DNA of 64,000 nucleotides from Streptacidiphilus albus JL83. GTDB lineage: Bacteria > Actinomycetota > Actinomycetes > Streptomycetales > Streptomycetaceae. Position 1 is the stretch's first letter. Every line of letters begins with the position of its first letter. The notes under the pieces were generated by a model. That model saw only the letters and a list, made by a program, of their open reading frames with translations, made no database searches and was not told where the DNA came from. The DNA is taken from assembly GCF_000744705.1 (NCBI RefSeq), contig NZ_JQML01000001.1:8008017-8072016 (forward strand), written 5' to 3'. Of the stretch, positions 1 through 7,184 are shown piece by piece. Made by a program: the position numbers and the translations under genes.

Positions 1-2
1 CG

Positions 3-776
3 GAGATCGCACGCGGACGGCTGGACGGCTCCCGGGCCGGCCGCCCCTGCTTCACCTCCGACCTGTCCGTCAACGAATTCGTCCTGGTGACCCAGGCCGG
101 CTTCGAACCGCTGGGCATGGTGATGGGCACCAGCGTCTACCACGTCGGCATACAGACGGCCGGCTGGAAGGTCAGCCAGGAGCTGGGCGTGCTGACCCAG
201 GCCATGTACAACGTGCGCGAACTGGCGATGAGCCGGATGGAGGCCGAGGCGGCGCAGCTCGGCGCGGACGGCGTGGTCGGCGTCGTGCTGCGGCCGATGA
301 ACTACGCCTTCCTCGGCGAGGTCATCGAGTACGTCGCCGTCGGCACGGCCGTCCGCGCCACCGACGGCCGGGGCTACCGCGCCCCGGACGGGCGGCCGTT
401 CACCACCAACCTGTCCGGCCAGGACTTCTGGACCCTGTGGCAGCACGGCTGGCTGCCGCGCCGGCTGGTGCTGGGCAACTGCGTCTACCACGTCGCGCAC
501 CAGTCGCTCCGGCAGACCATGTCCCAGGTCGGCCAGAACGCCGAGCTGCCGATCTTCACCCAGGCCCTCTACGACGCACGGGAGTTGGCGATGGCCCGGA
601 TGCAGTACGAGGGCCAGCAGATGGGCGCGGACGGCATCGTCGGCACCCGGGTCGACGACTTCCAGTACTGGGGCGAGCACGGCATCGAGTTCTTCGCCAC
701 GGGCACGGCCGTCAGCCGGATCCGCCCCGACGCGGCCCCGGTCCAGCCCACGCTGACCATGCCCCTCAACGGCTAG
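3..776 (+). CDS. YbjQ-type heavy-metal-binding domain protein, 5' truncated
   Basis: The reading frame is open from the left edge of the window and ends with TAG, so the start lies outside. The visible part holds two related blocks (roughly bases 87-360 and 470-720), each with the pattern TQA(M/L)Y(N/D)xRELAM, then ADG(V/I)VG and a C-terminal VGTAV or TGTAV. This is the YbjQ/DUF74 fold, a small pentamer-forming domain annotated as heavy-metal binding. Here the domain is duplicated in one chain. The substrate is unknown; I see no cysteine cluster, so metal binding is inherited from the family name only. It converges with the small gene on the other strand, overlapping it by 4 bases. Confidence 0.8.
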   Translation, partial: EIARGRLDGSRAGRPCFTSDLSVNEFVLVTQAGFEPLGMVMGTSVYHVGIQTAGWKVSQELGVLTQAMYNVRELAMSRMEAEAAQLGADGVVGVVLRPMNYAFLGEVIEYVAVGTAVRATDGRGYRAPDGRPFTTNLSGQDFWTLWQHGWLPRRLVLGNCVYHVAHQSLRQTMSQVGQNAELPIFTQALYDARELAMARMQYEGQQMGADGIVGTRVDDFQYWGEHGIEFFATGTAVSRIRPDAAPVQPTLTMPLNG

Positions 777-1021
777 CCATCAAGTTCCGCTGGAGATCGG
801 GGCCTCGGGCCGTGGGCGGCGCTGCTGTCGGGACGGCAGGCGTCCGCAGCATCCGCGCAGCGGAGGCAGCGGCACGGGGGGAAGGCGGCACGCAGGCTGC
901 GCGGGCTGCCTTCCGAGCGCGTGACCGGCAACTCCGTGCGTGCGCCCGTCGCCCGGTCCACGCGGTAGACCCGTAAGGTCATCCGCCCGGTCCTGCCCGT
1001 CGGGCCGTCGGCAGCGGTCAT
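773..1021 (-). CDS. Small Cys-containing protein, unknown function
   Basis: An 82-residue protein whose ATG overlaps the stop of the preceding gene (ATGA at 1018-1021), so translation is probably coupled. An in-frame ATG at 982 (MTLRVYRVD) is an alternative start. The recognisable part is MTLRVYRVD followed by PPCRCLRC, a proline-cysteine block I associate with short Streptomyces proteins encoded next to XRE-DUF5753 regulators; that association is from memory. The C-terminus is low-complexity. Function is unknown; a small partner of the neighbouring regulators is a guess. Confidence 0.5.
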   Translation of the reverse strand: MTAADGPTGRTGRMTLRVYRVDRATGARTELPVTRSEGSPRSLRAAFPPCRCLRCADAADACRPDSSAAHGPRPRSPAELDG

Positions 1022-1305
1022 TCCGTCCGCCCCTGCTCGCCCGAGGCGGCAGCCACCGGCACGTCGTCGGCCGGGCGGCGGGCGCGGTGGTGCGTCTCCA
1101 GCAGCTGCGACACCTGGTCGAGCGCGGCCGGCTCGACCACCCCGATCCGAACCCCCCACTCGCCCCGCGCCGACCGCTGCACCGCGCCCGAGGGCACGTC
1201 GAACCCGAGCAGCCCCATCGCCGCGAGGAACCGGATCCGCGCCCCGTACGCCGACTGCTCGGGGTCCGTCTCCGACCGGCTGCTTCCTTCGGAATGCTGG
1301 GTCAT
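1018..1305 (-). CDS. Hypothetical protein in regulator island
   Basis: A 95-residue acidic, soluble protein without signal peptide or membrane segment. An AAGGAG ribosome-binding site sits 8 bases before the ATG, which supports this start. The central stretch (IRFLAAMGLLGFDVP, then VRIGVVEPAALDQVSQLL) looks like a folded alpha/beta core, but I recognise no family. It is the first gene of a two-gene unit with the 82-residue protein (ATGA overlap) and is divergent from the XRE-DUF5753-DUF397 regulator, with about 195 bases between the two starts. Confidence 0.6.
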   Translation of the reverse strand: MTQHSEGSSRSETDPEQSAYGARIRFLAAMGLLGFDVPSGAVQRSARGEWGVRIGVVEPAALDQVSQLLETHHRARRPADDVPVAAASGEQGRTE

Positions 1306-1499
1306 GGTCTGAATTCTCCTTCTGCAAAAGGGAACTGAAAGGCAGGCGGAATCGGGCCCGGCAGGGCTTCAGCATGATTCGGCCGCCGGCGGGGCATCTC
1401 CTGAATACGCTCCCGATCGAGTGTCGCGCCGTGACAGGACGGCAACCAAGAAAGTCCTTATGGCAGTTGCAGGTAGGTCATAAGTCGTGGAGGCAGCGC

Positions 1500-2624
1500 A
1501 TGGCACGTCGCAAGCCCGAGCAGGACGCCGGCCGCCGAGCTACTGAGCTCTGGGGCGAGGAACTGCGAACCTGGCGGAGGGCCGCCGGCCTCACCCAGGC
1601 CCAGTTGGCGGCGGCGATCCACTGCGACCAGTCCTGGATCAGCGACCTGGAGCGGGGAACGAAGGCCGCCGGCCCGCAGGTCGCGGTGCAGCTGGACGAA
1701 GTCCTGCACACGGGCGGGGTGCTGCTGCGCACCCTGGAATATCAACGGCGGGAGGTGACTGACTATCACCCGGACTGGTTCCGCTTCTACCGGGGAATGG
1801 AGGCCAAGGCCCTACGTATGTGTGAGTGGACTCCCTACATGCTGTCAGGCATGTTGCAGACAGAGGCAGTCATGAGGGACCAGTTCGAGCAGTGGGGTCA
1901 TAGCCCTTCGCGGGTCTCCGAGCTGACGGAGGCGCGACTGGAGCGTCAGGAGCGACTGTTCGGGGCGGACCCGCTGCAGTTGCTGGTCATCATGGACGAG
2001 TCGGTGCTGCGTCGAATCGTGAGCAACCCCCTACTCGGCCCAGGTCAGCTGGCGCACCTCTTACAGCTTTCGCAGCGGCGCAACGTTGCGATCCAGGTGT
2101 TCCCCTTCGGTCGCGCGCATCCGGCGGCGACGTCGAGCCTTATGGCTTTCCTTGAACTCCCAAGGGGTGCACGCTGGTTCTACTCCGAGGCCCTGGATCG
2201 TGGCTATTGCACCGACGAGCGGGACGAAGTGCGCAAGCACAGCGGACGCTATGATCGGATGAGGTTCTTGTCGCTCTCCGTGACCGAGTCTCGAACTCTG
2301 TTTCGCCGCACCTTGGGAGAAATGGTCAACATGTCCAAGCCCGAACCAGTCGGTCACTACGCTGACATGAGCCCTCTCAAGTCCATCGCCTACGCGGACC
2401 TGAAGGTCTTCAAGTCCAGCCACTCCACTGACGGCAACGGTGGCTGCGTCGGGGCCTCGCGGACGCACCTCGGCTCCGGGCTGGTGCCGGTCGTCGACAC
2501 CACGCTCGGCGCGTCCACCCCGATCCTGCCGTTCACCACGGCTGCGTTCGCCTCCTTCGTGGACGCGATCAAGTCCCACGACCCGGCCTTCGCCTTCGGC
2601 GAGCAGTACGTCACCCTTTGCTGA
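1500..2624 (+). CDS. XRE regulator: HTH, DUF5753 and C-terminal DUF397 fused in one protein
   Basis: A 374-residue regulator. Residues about 20-75 form an XRE helix-turn-helix (LTQAQLAAAIHCDQSWISDLERG). Residues about 100-280 are DUF5753 (WTPYMLSGMLQT, IQVFPFG, then YDRMRFLSLS). The C-terminal 75 residues (DLKVFKSSHSTDGNGGC to FASFVDAIK) are a DUF397 domain, normally a separate small protein encoded beside such regulators (WhiJ-like loci). The start is the ATG behind GTGGAGG. Leu188 is encoded by TTA (2061-2063), a codon that in streptomycetes needs the developmentally timed bldA tRNA. Third positions are less GC-rich than in flanking housekeeping genes, suggesting acquisition. Probably a DNA-binding regulator of development or secondary metabolism; targets unknown. 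Confidence 0.88.
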   Translation: MARRKPEQDAGRRATELWGEELRTWRRAAGLTQAQLAAAIHCDQSWISDLERGTKAAGPQVAVQLDEVLHTGGVLLRTLEYQRREVTDYHPDWFRFYRGMEAKALRMCEWTPYMLSGMLQTEAVMRDQFEQWGHSPSRVSELTEARLERQERLFGADPLQLLVIMDESVLRRIVSNPLLGPGQLAHLLQLSQRRNVAIQVFPFGRAHPAATSSLMAFLELPRGARWFYSEALDRGYCTDERDEVRKHSGRYDRMRFLSLSVTESRTLFRRTLGEMVNMSKPEPVGHYADMSPLKSIAYADLKVFKSSHSTDGNGGCVGASRTHLGSGLVPVVDTTLGASTPILPFTTAAFASFVDAIKSHDPAFAFGEQYVTLC

Positions 2625-2901
2625 TCGTTTCAGAACGAGTTGGACCGAACGGATCGGCTGCCCGGTTGAGCAACTGCACCGGCGTCACGTCCGGCTGTTC
2701 CTGAGCGTCGGTCATGAGTGCACGCGGTTGGCGCTGGTCCCACAGACCGTAGGTGTGCCGGATGCAGTAGGCGCAGTCCAGGGGGCATCCCTGGACGTGG
2801 TTCAGGCTGAGTCCGCTCTTGCGGTACTCGACCACTTCACGGGCTCGTTCGGGTAAGCGGGCAATCTGATCACTGCTGAGCAGCGGTACGAACGTGGGCA
2901 C
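2611..2901 (-). pseudogene. Radical SAM protein remnant (N-terminal part with internal deletion)
   Basis: The 96-residue frame starts at GTG with GGGAG upstream and keeps the radical SAM signature CPLDCAYC (Cys39, Cys43, Cys46; C-x3-C-x2-C) that binds the 4Fe-4S cluster. Radical SAM enzymes are usually at least 230 residues. Here the sequence jumps from ALMTDAQ to DVTPVQLLNRAADPF, which I read as an internal deletion, and stops soon afterwards, overlapping the 3' end of the convergent regulator by 14 bases. It cannot form the whole barrel, so it is called a remnant. Its substrate class is unknown. Confidence 0.72.
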
Positions 2902-3036
2902 ATAGTTCTCCCAAGATCCCGAGGGGATGGACGCGGTTTGCCGTCCTGAAAAGGAGAGTAGGGCCCATGGACGTATCAGGACAGAAAGTTTCTCGGTATT
3001 TCTAGCAACTCCACGATCGATACAAGGGAGTCGAAA

Positions 3037-3900
3037 TCAGGAGTCATCCTCCGGCGCGAGATCATCGATCACGCGGGTGATGATCGTTCGAGCTGCCCGG
3101 CCATAGCTGGCGACGGCGGCGAGCTGGTCGAAGACGCTGCCGTACAGCTCGACCTCTTGCGGCTGGGCAAGGTTCAACTCCGCAGAGAAGGTCTCGACCA
3201 TCACCAGGTCGTTGTCCAGGAGCCAGAATCCATGAGCGGGTGCAACCACGTATGCCGTCTCGAAACCGATGATGCCGAGCTTCACGTTCGGCAGTGCGGC
3301 AAATGAGATCAGCCGGTCAAGCTGACCGAGCATCACGTCTGGAGCGCAGAGCTTATAGCGCAGTGCGGCTTCCGTAAGAATGAAGTGGAACCGCTTGTCA
3401 CTGCGGTACAAGACCTCCTGGCGTCGTACGCGCTCTGCGACTGCTTCGTTGATGTCGTTGCGCACCTTGAACACGGTGATGCTTTGGGCGAAGCGTGCTC
3501 GGGCGTAGTCGGCGGTCTGGAGAAGCCCGGGGATAAAGGTCGCCTCGAACGCACGGTAGAAACGGGTTTTTGCATCAAGCCCAATGAGGTCTTGCTGGTG
3601 CTTCTTGAGACCGGTTTTGATCTGCCGTTGCCACTCGGAGTGCTGGCTCTCAAGCGTGTGCAGCGAGGCCAGGAGGGCATCGGCCGTCGCCTCGCTGCCC
3701 GTCTCCCGAGTCCAGCCTCGGATGTCTTCATCGGTCGGCGTCTGGTGGCCGTTCTCCAACTTGGAGATCTTGGAGGCCGGCCATGCCAACGACTCCGCAA
3801 GCTGTCGCCCGGTCAGGTTGGCCTGCTGGCGTAGCTCGCGGAGTCGTTGACCGAGGGCGAGACGTGCCTCACGCACGCTCGCTACGTCCGTGGTTCTCAT
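3037..3900 (-). CDS. XRE-family regulator with DUF5753 domain
   Basis: A 287-residue protein starting at MRTTDVASVREAR; upstream in-frame starts (3915, 3948) would only add residues inside the preceding gene. An XRE helix-turn-helix lies at about residues 14-65 (LTGRQLAESLAWPASKISKLENG). DUF5753 follows at about 100-275 (FYRAFEATFIPGLLQTADYAR, VKLGIIGFE, ELYGSVFDQLA). The start overlaps the 3' end of the DUF6879 gene by 32 bases, so the two are probably co-transcribed with the broken small gene before them. No DUF397 partner is attached or adjacent. Expected role: DNA-binding regulator working with the DUF6879 protein. Confidence 0.9.
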   Translation of the reverse strand: MRTTDVASVREARLALGQRLRELRQQANLTGRQLAESLAWPASKISKLENGHQTPTDEDIRGWTRETGSEATADALLASLHTLESQHSEWQRQIKTGLKKHQQDLIGLDAKTRFYRAFEATFIPGLLQTADYARARFAQSITVFKVRNDINEAVAERVRRQEVLYRSDKRFHFILTEAALRYKLCAPDVMLGQLDRLISFAALPNVKLGIIGFETAYVVAPAHGFWLLDNDLVMVETFSAELNLAQPQEVELYGSVFDQLAAVASYGRAARTIITRVIDDLAPEDDS

Positions 3901-4408
3901 CGGTGGCAAAGTCATCCCGTCGTACAGCGTAGTGCCAGGCGGCATCACGCCAGTAGTTGTGCTCCACGATCACGGCGGGGTCTTCGATGATTTCACCGCC
4001 CAAGAAGTTCTCGTCATCATCGAAGTGCATCCGCACCAGCTTGCGCGAGTCGAACAGCCAGTAGTCATAGTCCGGCAGTTCGGCCACTTCACCACGGGGC
4101 AGGTACCGAATGTCTTCGCCCGCCGCGTTGGTGTGCTGGGAACAGTACAGACCGAAGCGGCTGTAGTCGGTCAGCGGCATACTCACCACGCGCACGCGGG
4201 AGATGCGACGCCCCTTGGACGACGCATCACGGATCATGTCCAACCAGTTCTGGAACCAACCCAGTTCTACGGGCTCGCCTGCGACGAACTGACGGAGAGC
4301 GGCCGACTCGTGGGGGGACTTGTATTGGTCCCGCGTTTCCAGCCGGAATGCCGTGTGCTCGAAGGTGCGAAAGAGCTGACCGAATTCAGCTCCGACGATG
4401 AGGCTCAG
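3869..4408 (-). CDS. DUF6879 family protein with CTG start codon
   Basis: A 179-residue protein. Family-like sequence (GAEFGQLFRTFEHTAFRLE, then ETRDQYKSPHES, GWFQNWLDMIRDAS, DYDYWLFDSRKLVRMHFDDD) runs continuously from base 4408 with no ATG, GTG or TTG before it. The first in-frame ATG (4243) would remove about 55 conserved residues. The likely start is therefore CTG at 4408-4406, 7 bases after a strong GGAGG, overlapping the previous gene's TGA as CTGA in place of the usual ATGA/GTGA. The function of DUF6879 is unknown; it is commonly encoded beside XRE-DUF5753 regulators, as here. Confidence 0.85.
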   Translation of the reverse strand: MSLIVGAEFGQLFRTFEHTAFRLETRDQYKSPHESAALRQFVAGEPVELGWFQNWLDMIRDASSKGRRISRVRVVSMPLTDYSRFGLYCSQHTNAAGEDIRYLPRGEVAELPDYDYWLFDSRKLVRMHFDDDENFLGGEIIEDPAVIVEHNYWRDAAWHYAVRRDDFATDENHGRSERA

Positions 4409-4642
4409 TGGTCTCCCTCCTGCTCCATGTAGCGGCGGGCGTAGAACTTGAGCACTTCTTCGGGGATCTCGACCAGCGTCTCGTGGTCCGGCACCGGGCC
4501 GACGTCGGCGAGCGCCTGCGGGTCAACCACCTTCCACCCCTGAGCGAGGATAGGTCTTGCGGTCGGTGCGGTCGGTGGCGAACAGGGTAGGCGAGTTGCC
4601 TTCCTGGGACTCCGGGTCCTTGCCAAGGATTCGTGCGCGCAT
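4405..4642 (-). pseudogene. Frameshifted small protein preceding the DUF6879 gene
   Basis: An ATG at 4642 behind GGGAG opens a frame reading MRARILGKDPESQEGN then LFATDRTDRKTY, which soon stops. The adjacent frame continues plausibly with LAQGWKVVDPQALADVG, HETLVEIPEEVLKFYARRY and ends EQEGDH at 4405. Joining them at the TATC around 4552-4556 (for instance by restoring a lost AT) gives one coherent protein of about 78 residues. I read this as a 2-base deletion in the first gene of the operon, or a sequence error. Its function is unknown; it seems to be the small third member of the DUF6879/XRE unit. Confidence 0.6.
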
Positions 4643-4941
4643 GGGCACTCCCTGATTGAAGGTTCGAGAAAGATTCGCGCTCCGCATCGTGCTTGCGGCT
4701 GTTCCCAGGAGTCAAGGGCGCGTCCCCCCGGGTCTTCAAAAGCGATCCGAACCAGCCATGATCATATTTGGTCCGACGTGCTGCCTTCGGGGTGTCCCGG
4801 GGGCAGGCCAGACAGGCCGACGAGGAAGATCAATTCGTCACTGAGCTTACCGATGAGCTCGCTCGGCCCGCCATGTCTCCGAGGGGATAGTGGGGGGTGC
4901 CCAAATGGCCCTCTGATCTGCCAGATGACCCCCTGGAAAGA
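4643..4941. other. Intergenic stretch without recognisable gene
   Basis: About 300 bases between the regulator operon and mug. Open frames here have poor codon structure and no family resemblance. It probably holds the promoter of the leftward regulator operon and the 3' region of mug, but no convincing -35/-10 pair or terminator hairpin is visible. Confidence 0.4.
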
Positions 4942-5577
4942 TCAACTTTGGCTCGTGGCCTCCCGCAGCTTGCGGAACTCCTCGGCGATGCCGTCGAGGG
5001 TGTAGTGCGCGTTCAGGCCGCTCGGATTGGGCAGGACCCAGACCGCGACGTCGCCCAACGGCTCCTCCTGTCGGCCGACCGACGCGCGCGGCCGGCCGAA
5101 GGCGGTCCGGTAGGCGCCGATCCCCAGCACGGCCAGGGCCCTGGGGCGCAGCAGGGCGACCCGTTCGGCGAGTGCCCGGCCGCCCTCGCGGAACTCGTCG
5201 GCCGTCAGCTCGTCGGCCTTGGCAGTGGCGCGGGCGACGACATTGGTGATCCCCAGGCCGAGCGCGAGCAGTTCCCCCTGCTCCTCGGGGCGGAACTGCC
5301 GGGGGGTGAACCCGGACCTGTGCAGGGCCGGCCAGAAGCGGTTGCCGGGGCGGGCGAAGTGGTGGCCGGTCGCGCCGGACCACAGGCCGGGGTTGATGCC
5401 GCAGAAGAGCACCCGAAGCCCTGGCCCACTGACGTCCGCGATGGTCGTGTCATGCGCCAGGGCCAGTTGCTCGGCGCTCGGCCGGAGGCTGGGACCGGTG
5501 TTGGTGGTGTTGGTGGTTTTCCGCACCTGCCAAGTCTGGCAGTCCGGCGCCCCGGCGGCGTGACGCGAGGCTGACAT
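4942..5577 (-). CDS. mug: G/U mismatch-specific DNA glycosylase
   Basis: A 211-residue uracil-DNA glycosylase superfamily protein of the Mug/TDG type. It excises uracil and related bases mispaired with guanine, starting base-excision repair. The active-site loop GINPGLWS lies at about residues 60-67, the following HHFARPGNRFWPALH block is typical, and the C-terminal NPSGLNAHYT loop (about 183-192) contacts the mispaired strand. The N-terminal 40 residues are variable, so the true start could be slightly later. It is a single gene that follows the regulator operon on the same strand. Confidence 0.92.
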   Translation of the reverse strand: MSASRHAAGAPDCQTWQVRKTTNTTNTGPSLRPSAEQLALAHDTTIADVSGPGLRVLFCGINPGLWSGATGHHFARPGNRFWPALHRSGFTPRQFRPEEQGELLALGLGITNVVARATAKADELTADEFREGGRALAERVALLRPRALAVLGIGAYRTAFGRPRASVGRQEEPLGDVAVWVLPNPSGLNAHYTLDGIAEEFRKLREATSQS

Positions 5578-5627
5578 GATCGCTCAAGCCCTGCCGCTCC
5601 GCCGATGGCAACGCCGGCTGCGGGGAC

Positions 5628-6404
5628 TCAGCCCTGGTTCTCCTGGGCCGCAAGGGGGTTGGTGTAGCTCTGGGCCGGCAGGCAGGTGGGAACGGTGCCG
5701 CGCAGCAGTCCGGACTGCCAGTCGCGGAAGGTGTTGCCGGGGGAGGTCCGGGCGAGGGGGAAGTAGAGGTAGAGGGTGTCTCCGGCGGGGATCCCCTCGG
5801 GGTTGACCTCAAGCAGGGTGCTCCGGCCCCGGTCGGTGAAGGTCAGCCCGGCCTGCTTGTAGTCGGCGGCGGGGGCGTCGGGCAGGCCCTTGAGGGCGGG
5901 GCCGTTGTTGACGACGCTGATGCCGTTGCCGCAGCCGGGGTCGCCGGCGTAGACATGGGCGCGGATGCCCAGTCGGTCCAGGTTGTGCTGGAGGCCGGCG
6001 AGGTCGATCTTGCTCTCGGCGTTGACGACGGCCAGCGTCACCACATGGTTGCTGCTCTGCAGGGTGTAGCCGACGGCGGAGATGGTGCCGACCGTGGCGG
6101 CGGGGCCGGAGGCCTGGGGGGAGGCCTGTGGGGAGGCGCTGACGGAGTGGCCGGTCAGCGAGGCGATGGCGACGCCGACGGCGGCCAGACCGGCCGGGAT
6201 CGCGATCCGCAGGGCCAGGGCGCGGCGGCTGCGCGGACGCTTCGCAGGGGCGGGCTGGTTGTGCTCGGCCACGGTCTTCATCAGGTGTTCCTTCAGCAGG
6301 AGGTGCCGGCTGGGGGAGAGGTCCGGGTCGGCCGCGGCCGGCAGCAGCCGGGCCAGTACCTCCCGCTCGGCCTGCTCGGACCGGGGCTGGGGGGTGGCGT
6401 TCAT
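5628..6404 (-). CDS. Single-pass membrane protein paired with ECF sigma factor (putative anti-sigma factor)
   Basis: A 258-residue protein. Residues 1-60 are cytoplasmic (REVLARLLPAA, SRHLLLKEHLMKTV). A positively charged RPRSRRALALR precedes one membrane helix (about 67-85), and the rest is extracytoplasmic. The ATG overlaps the sigma-factor stop (ATGA, 6401-6404), so the two are translationally coupled. Position and topology suggest an anti-sigma factor that holds the ECF sigma at the membrane. No ZAS zinc motif (HxxxCxxC) is seen, so this is inferred from context only. The external domain contains CGNGISV but matches no family I know. Confidence 0.7.
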   Translation of the reverse strand: MNATPQPRSEQAEREVLARLLPAAADPDLSPSRHLLLKEHLMKTVAEHNQPAPAKRPRSRRALALRIAIPAGLAAVGVAIASLTGHSVSASPQASPQASGPAATVGTISAVGYTLQSSNHVVTLAVVNAESKIDLAGLQHNLDRLGIRAHVYAGDPGCGNGISVVNNGPALKGLPDAPAADYKQAGLTFTDRGRSTLLEVNPEGIPAGDTLYLYFPLARTSPGNTFRDWQSGLLRGTVPTCLPAQSYTNPLAAQENQG

Positions 6405-7072
6405 CGGTGGCTCTCCCTGAGCGTCGTGGCTGCGGAAGCGCAGTCATCCAGTACCTGTCCGCGGGCCGCGCGGCGTTGCAGGTCTCCCTGGGCGGCGGAG
6501 GAGGCAGCGGCAGAGGCAGAGGCGGTCGCCGCCAGTTGCTTCTCGGTGAGTGCCTGCAGCCGCTTGCGGGCGCGGGAGAGCCGGGAGCGGATGGTGCCGA
6601 CCGGCTTGCCCAGGGCCTCGGCGACCGCCGCGTGGTCCAGGCCCTCCCAGACGCACAGCGCGAAGACCTCCCGCTCGGCCGGGCGCAGCTGCTCCAGCGC
6701 GGCCTTGGCGGCGGCGAGCTGCGCGGCGTCGGCGATGCGGCCGGCCAGTTCGTCGGCGAAGTCCGGCACCACCTCGGGCGGGGGCAGCTGCGCCACGGCA
6801 TTGGCGTGGCGGCGGGCGGCGCGGCGGGTGTTGCGCAGGACGTTGGTGGCGATGCCCAGCAGCCACGGCCGCAGGCTCCCGCCTTCGGGCTCCACCCTCG
6901 CCCGCAGCCGCCAGGCCTCCAGGAAGGTCAGCGAGACCACGTCCTCGGCGGTGGCCCAGTCCCCGGTGACCCGCACCGCGTACCGGTGGACGGCGCGGCC
7001 GTGCTCCTCGAAGATCTGCCCGAACGCTGCCGGACTGCCGGCCCGTACCCCGGCGCGTATCGAAATGCTCAT
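6401..7072 (-). CDS. ECF-type RNA polymerase sigma factor
   Basis: A 223-residue protein starting at ATG 7072, behind AGGGCAAGG. Region 2 (FGQIFEEHGRAVHRYAVRVTG, DWATAEDVVSLTFLEAWR) and region 4 (LRPAEREVFALCVWEGLDH, VAEALGKPVGTIRSRLSRAR) are both clear, with no sigma 1.1 or 3 region, as in group 4 sigma factors. The C-terminal 50 residues are an alanine-rich extension. It directs RNA polymerase to a small regulon, probably including itself, under control of the coupled membrane protein downstream. The stimulus cannot be read from the sequence. Confidence 0.93.
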   Translation of the reverse strand: MSISIRAGVRAGSPAAFGQIFEEHGRAVHRYAVRVTGDWATAEDVVSLTFLEAWRLRARVEPEGGSLRPWLLGIATNVLRNTRRAARRHANAVAQLPPPEVVPDFADELAGRIADAAQLAAAKAALEQLRPAEREVFALCVWEGLDHAAVAEALGKPVGTIRSRLSRARKRLQALTEKQLAATASASAAASSAAQGDLQRRAARGQVLDDCASAATTLRESHR

Positions 7073-7184
7073 GCCTTGCCCTGTCCGACTCGGCACCGCC
7101 GTTGCCGTGACCTGCATCACAGGGGCACGGCAACGGCGTCGGTCAGGCGGTCTCGGTCAGGCGGTCTCGATCAGGGGGTCCCGG

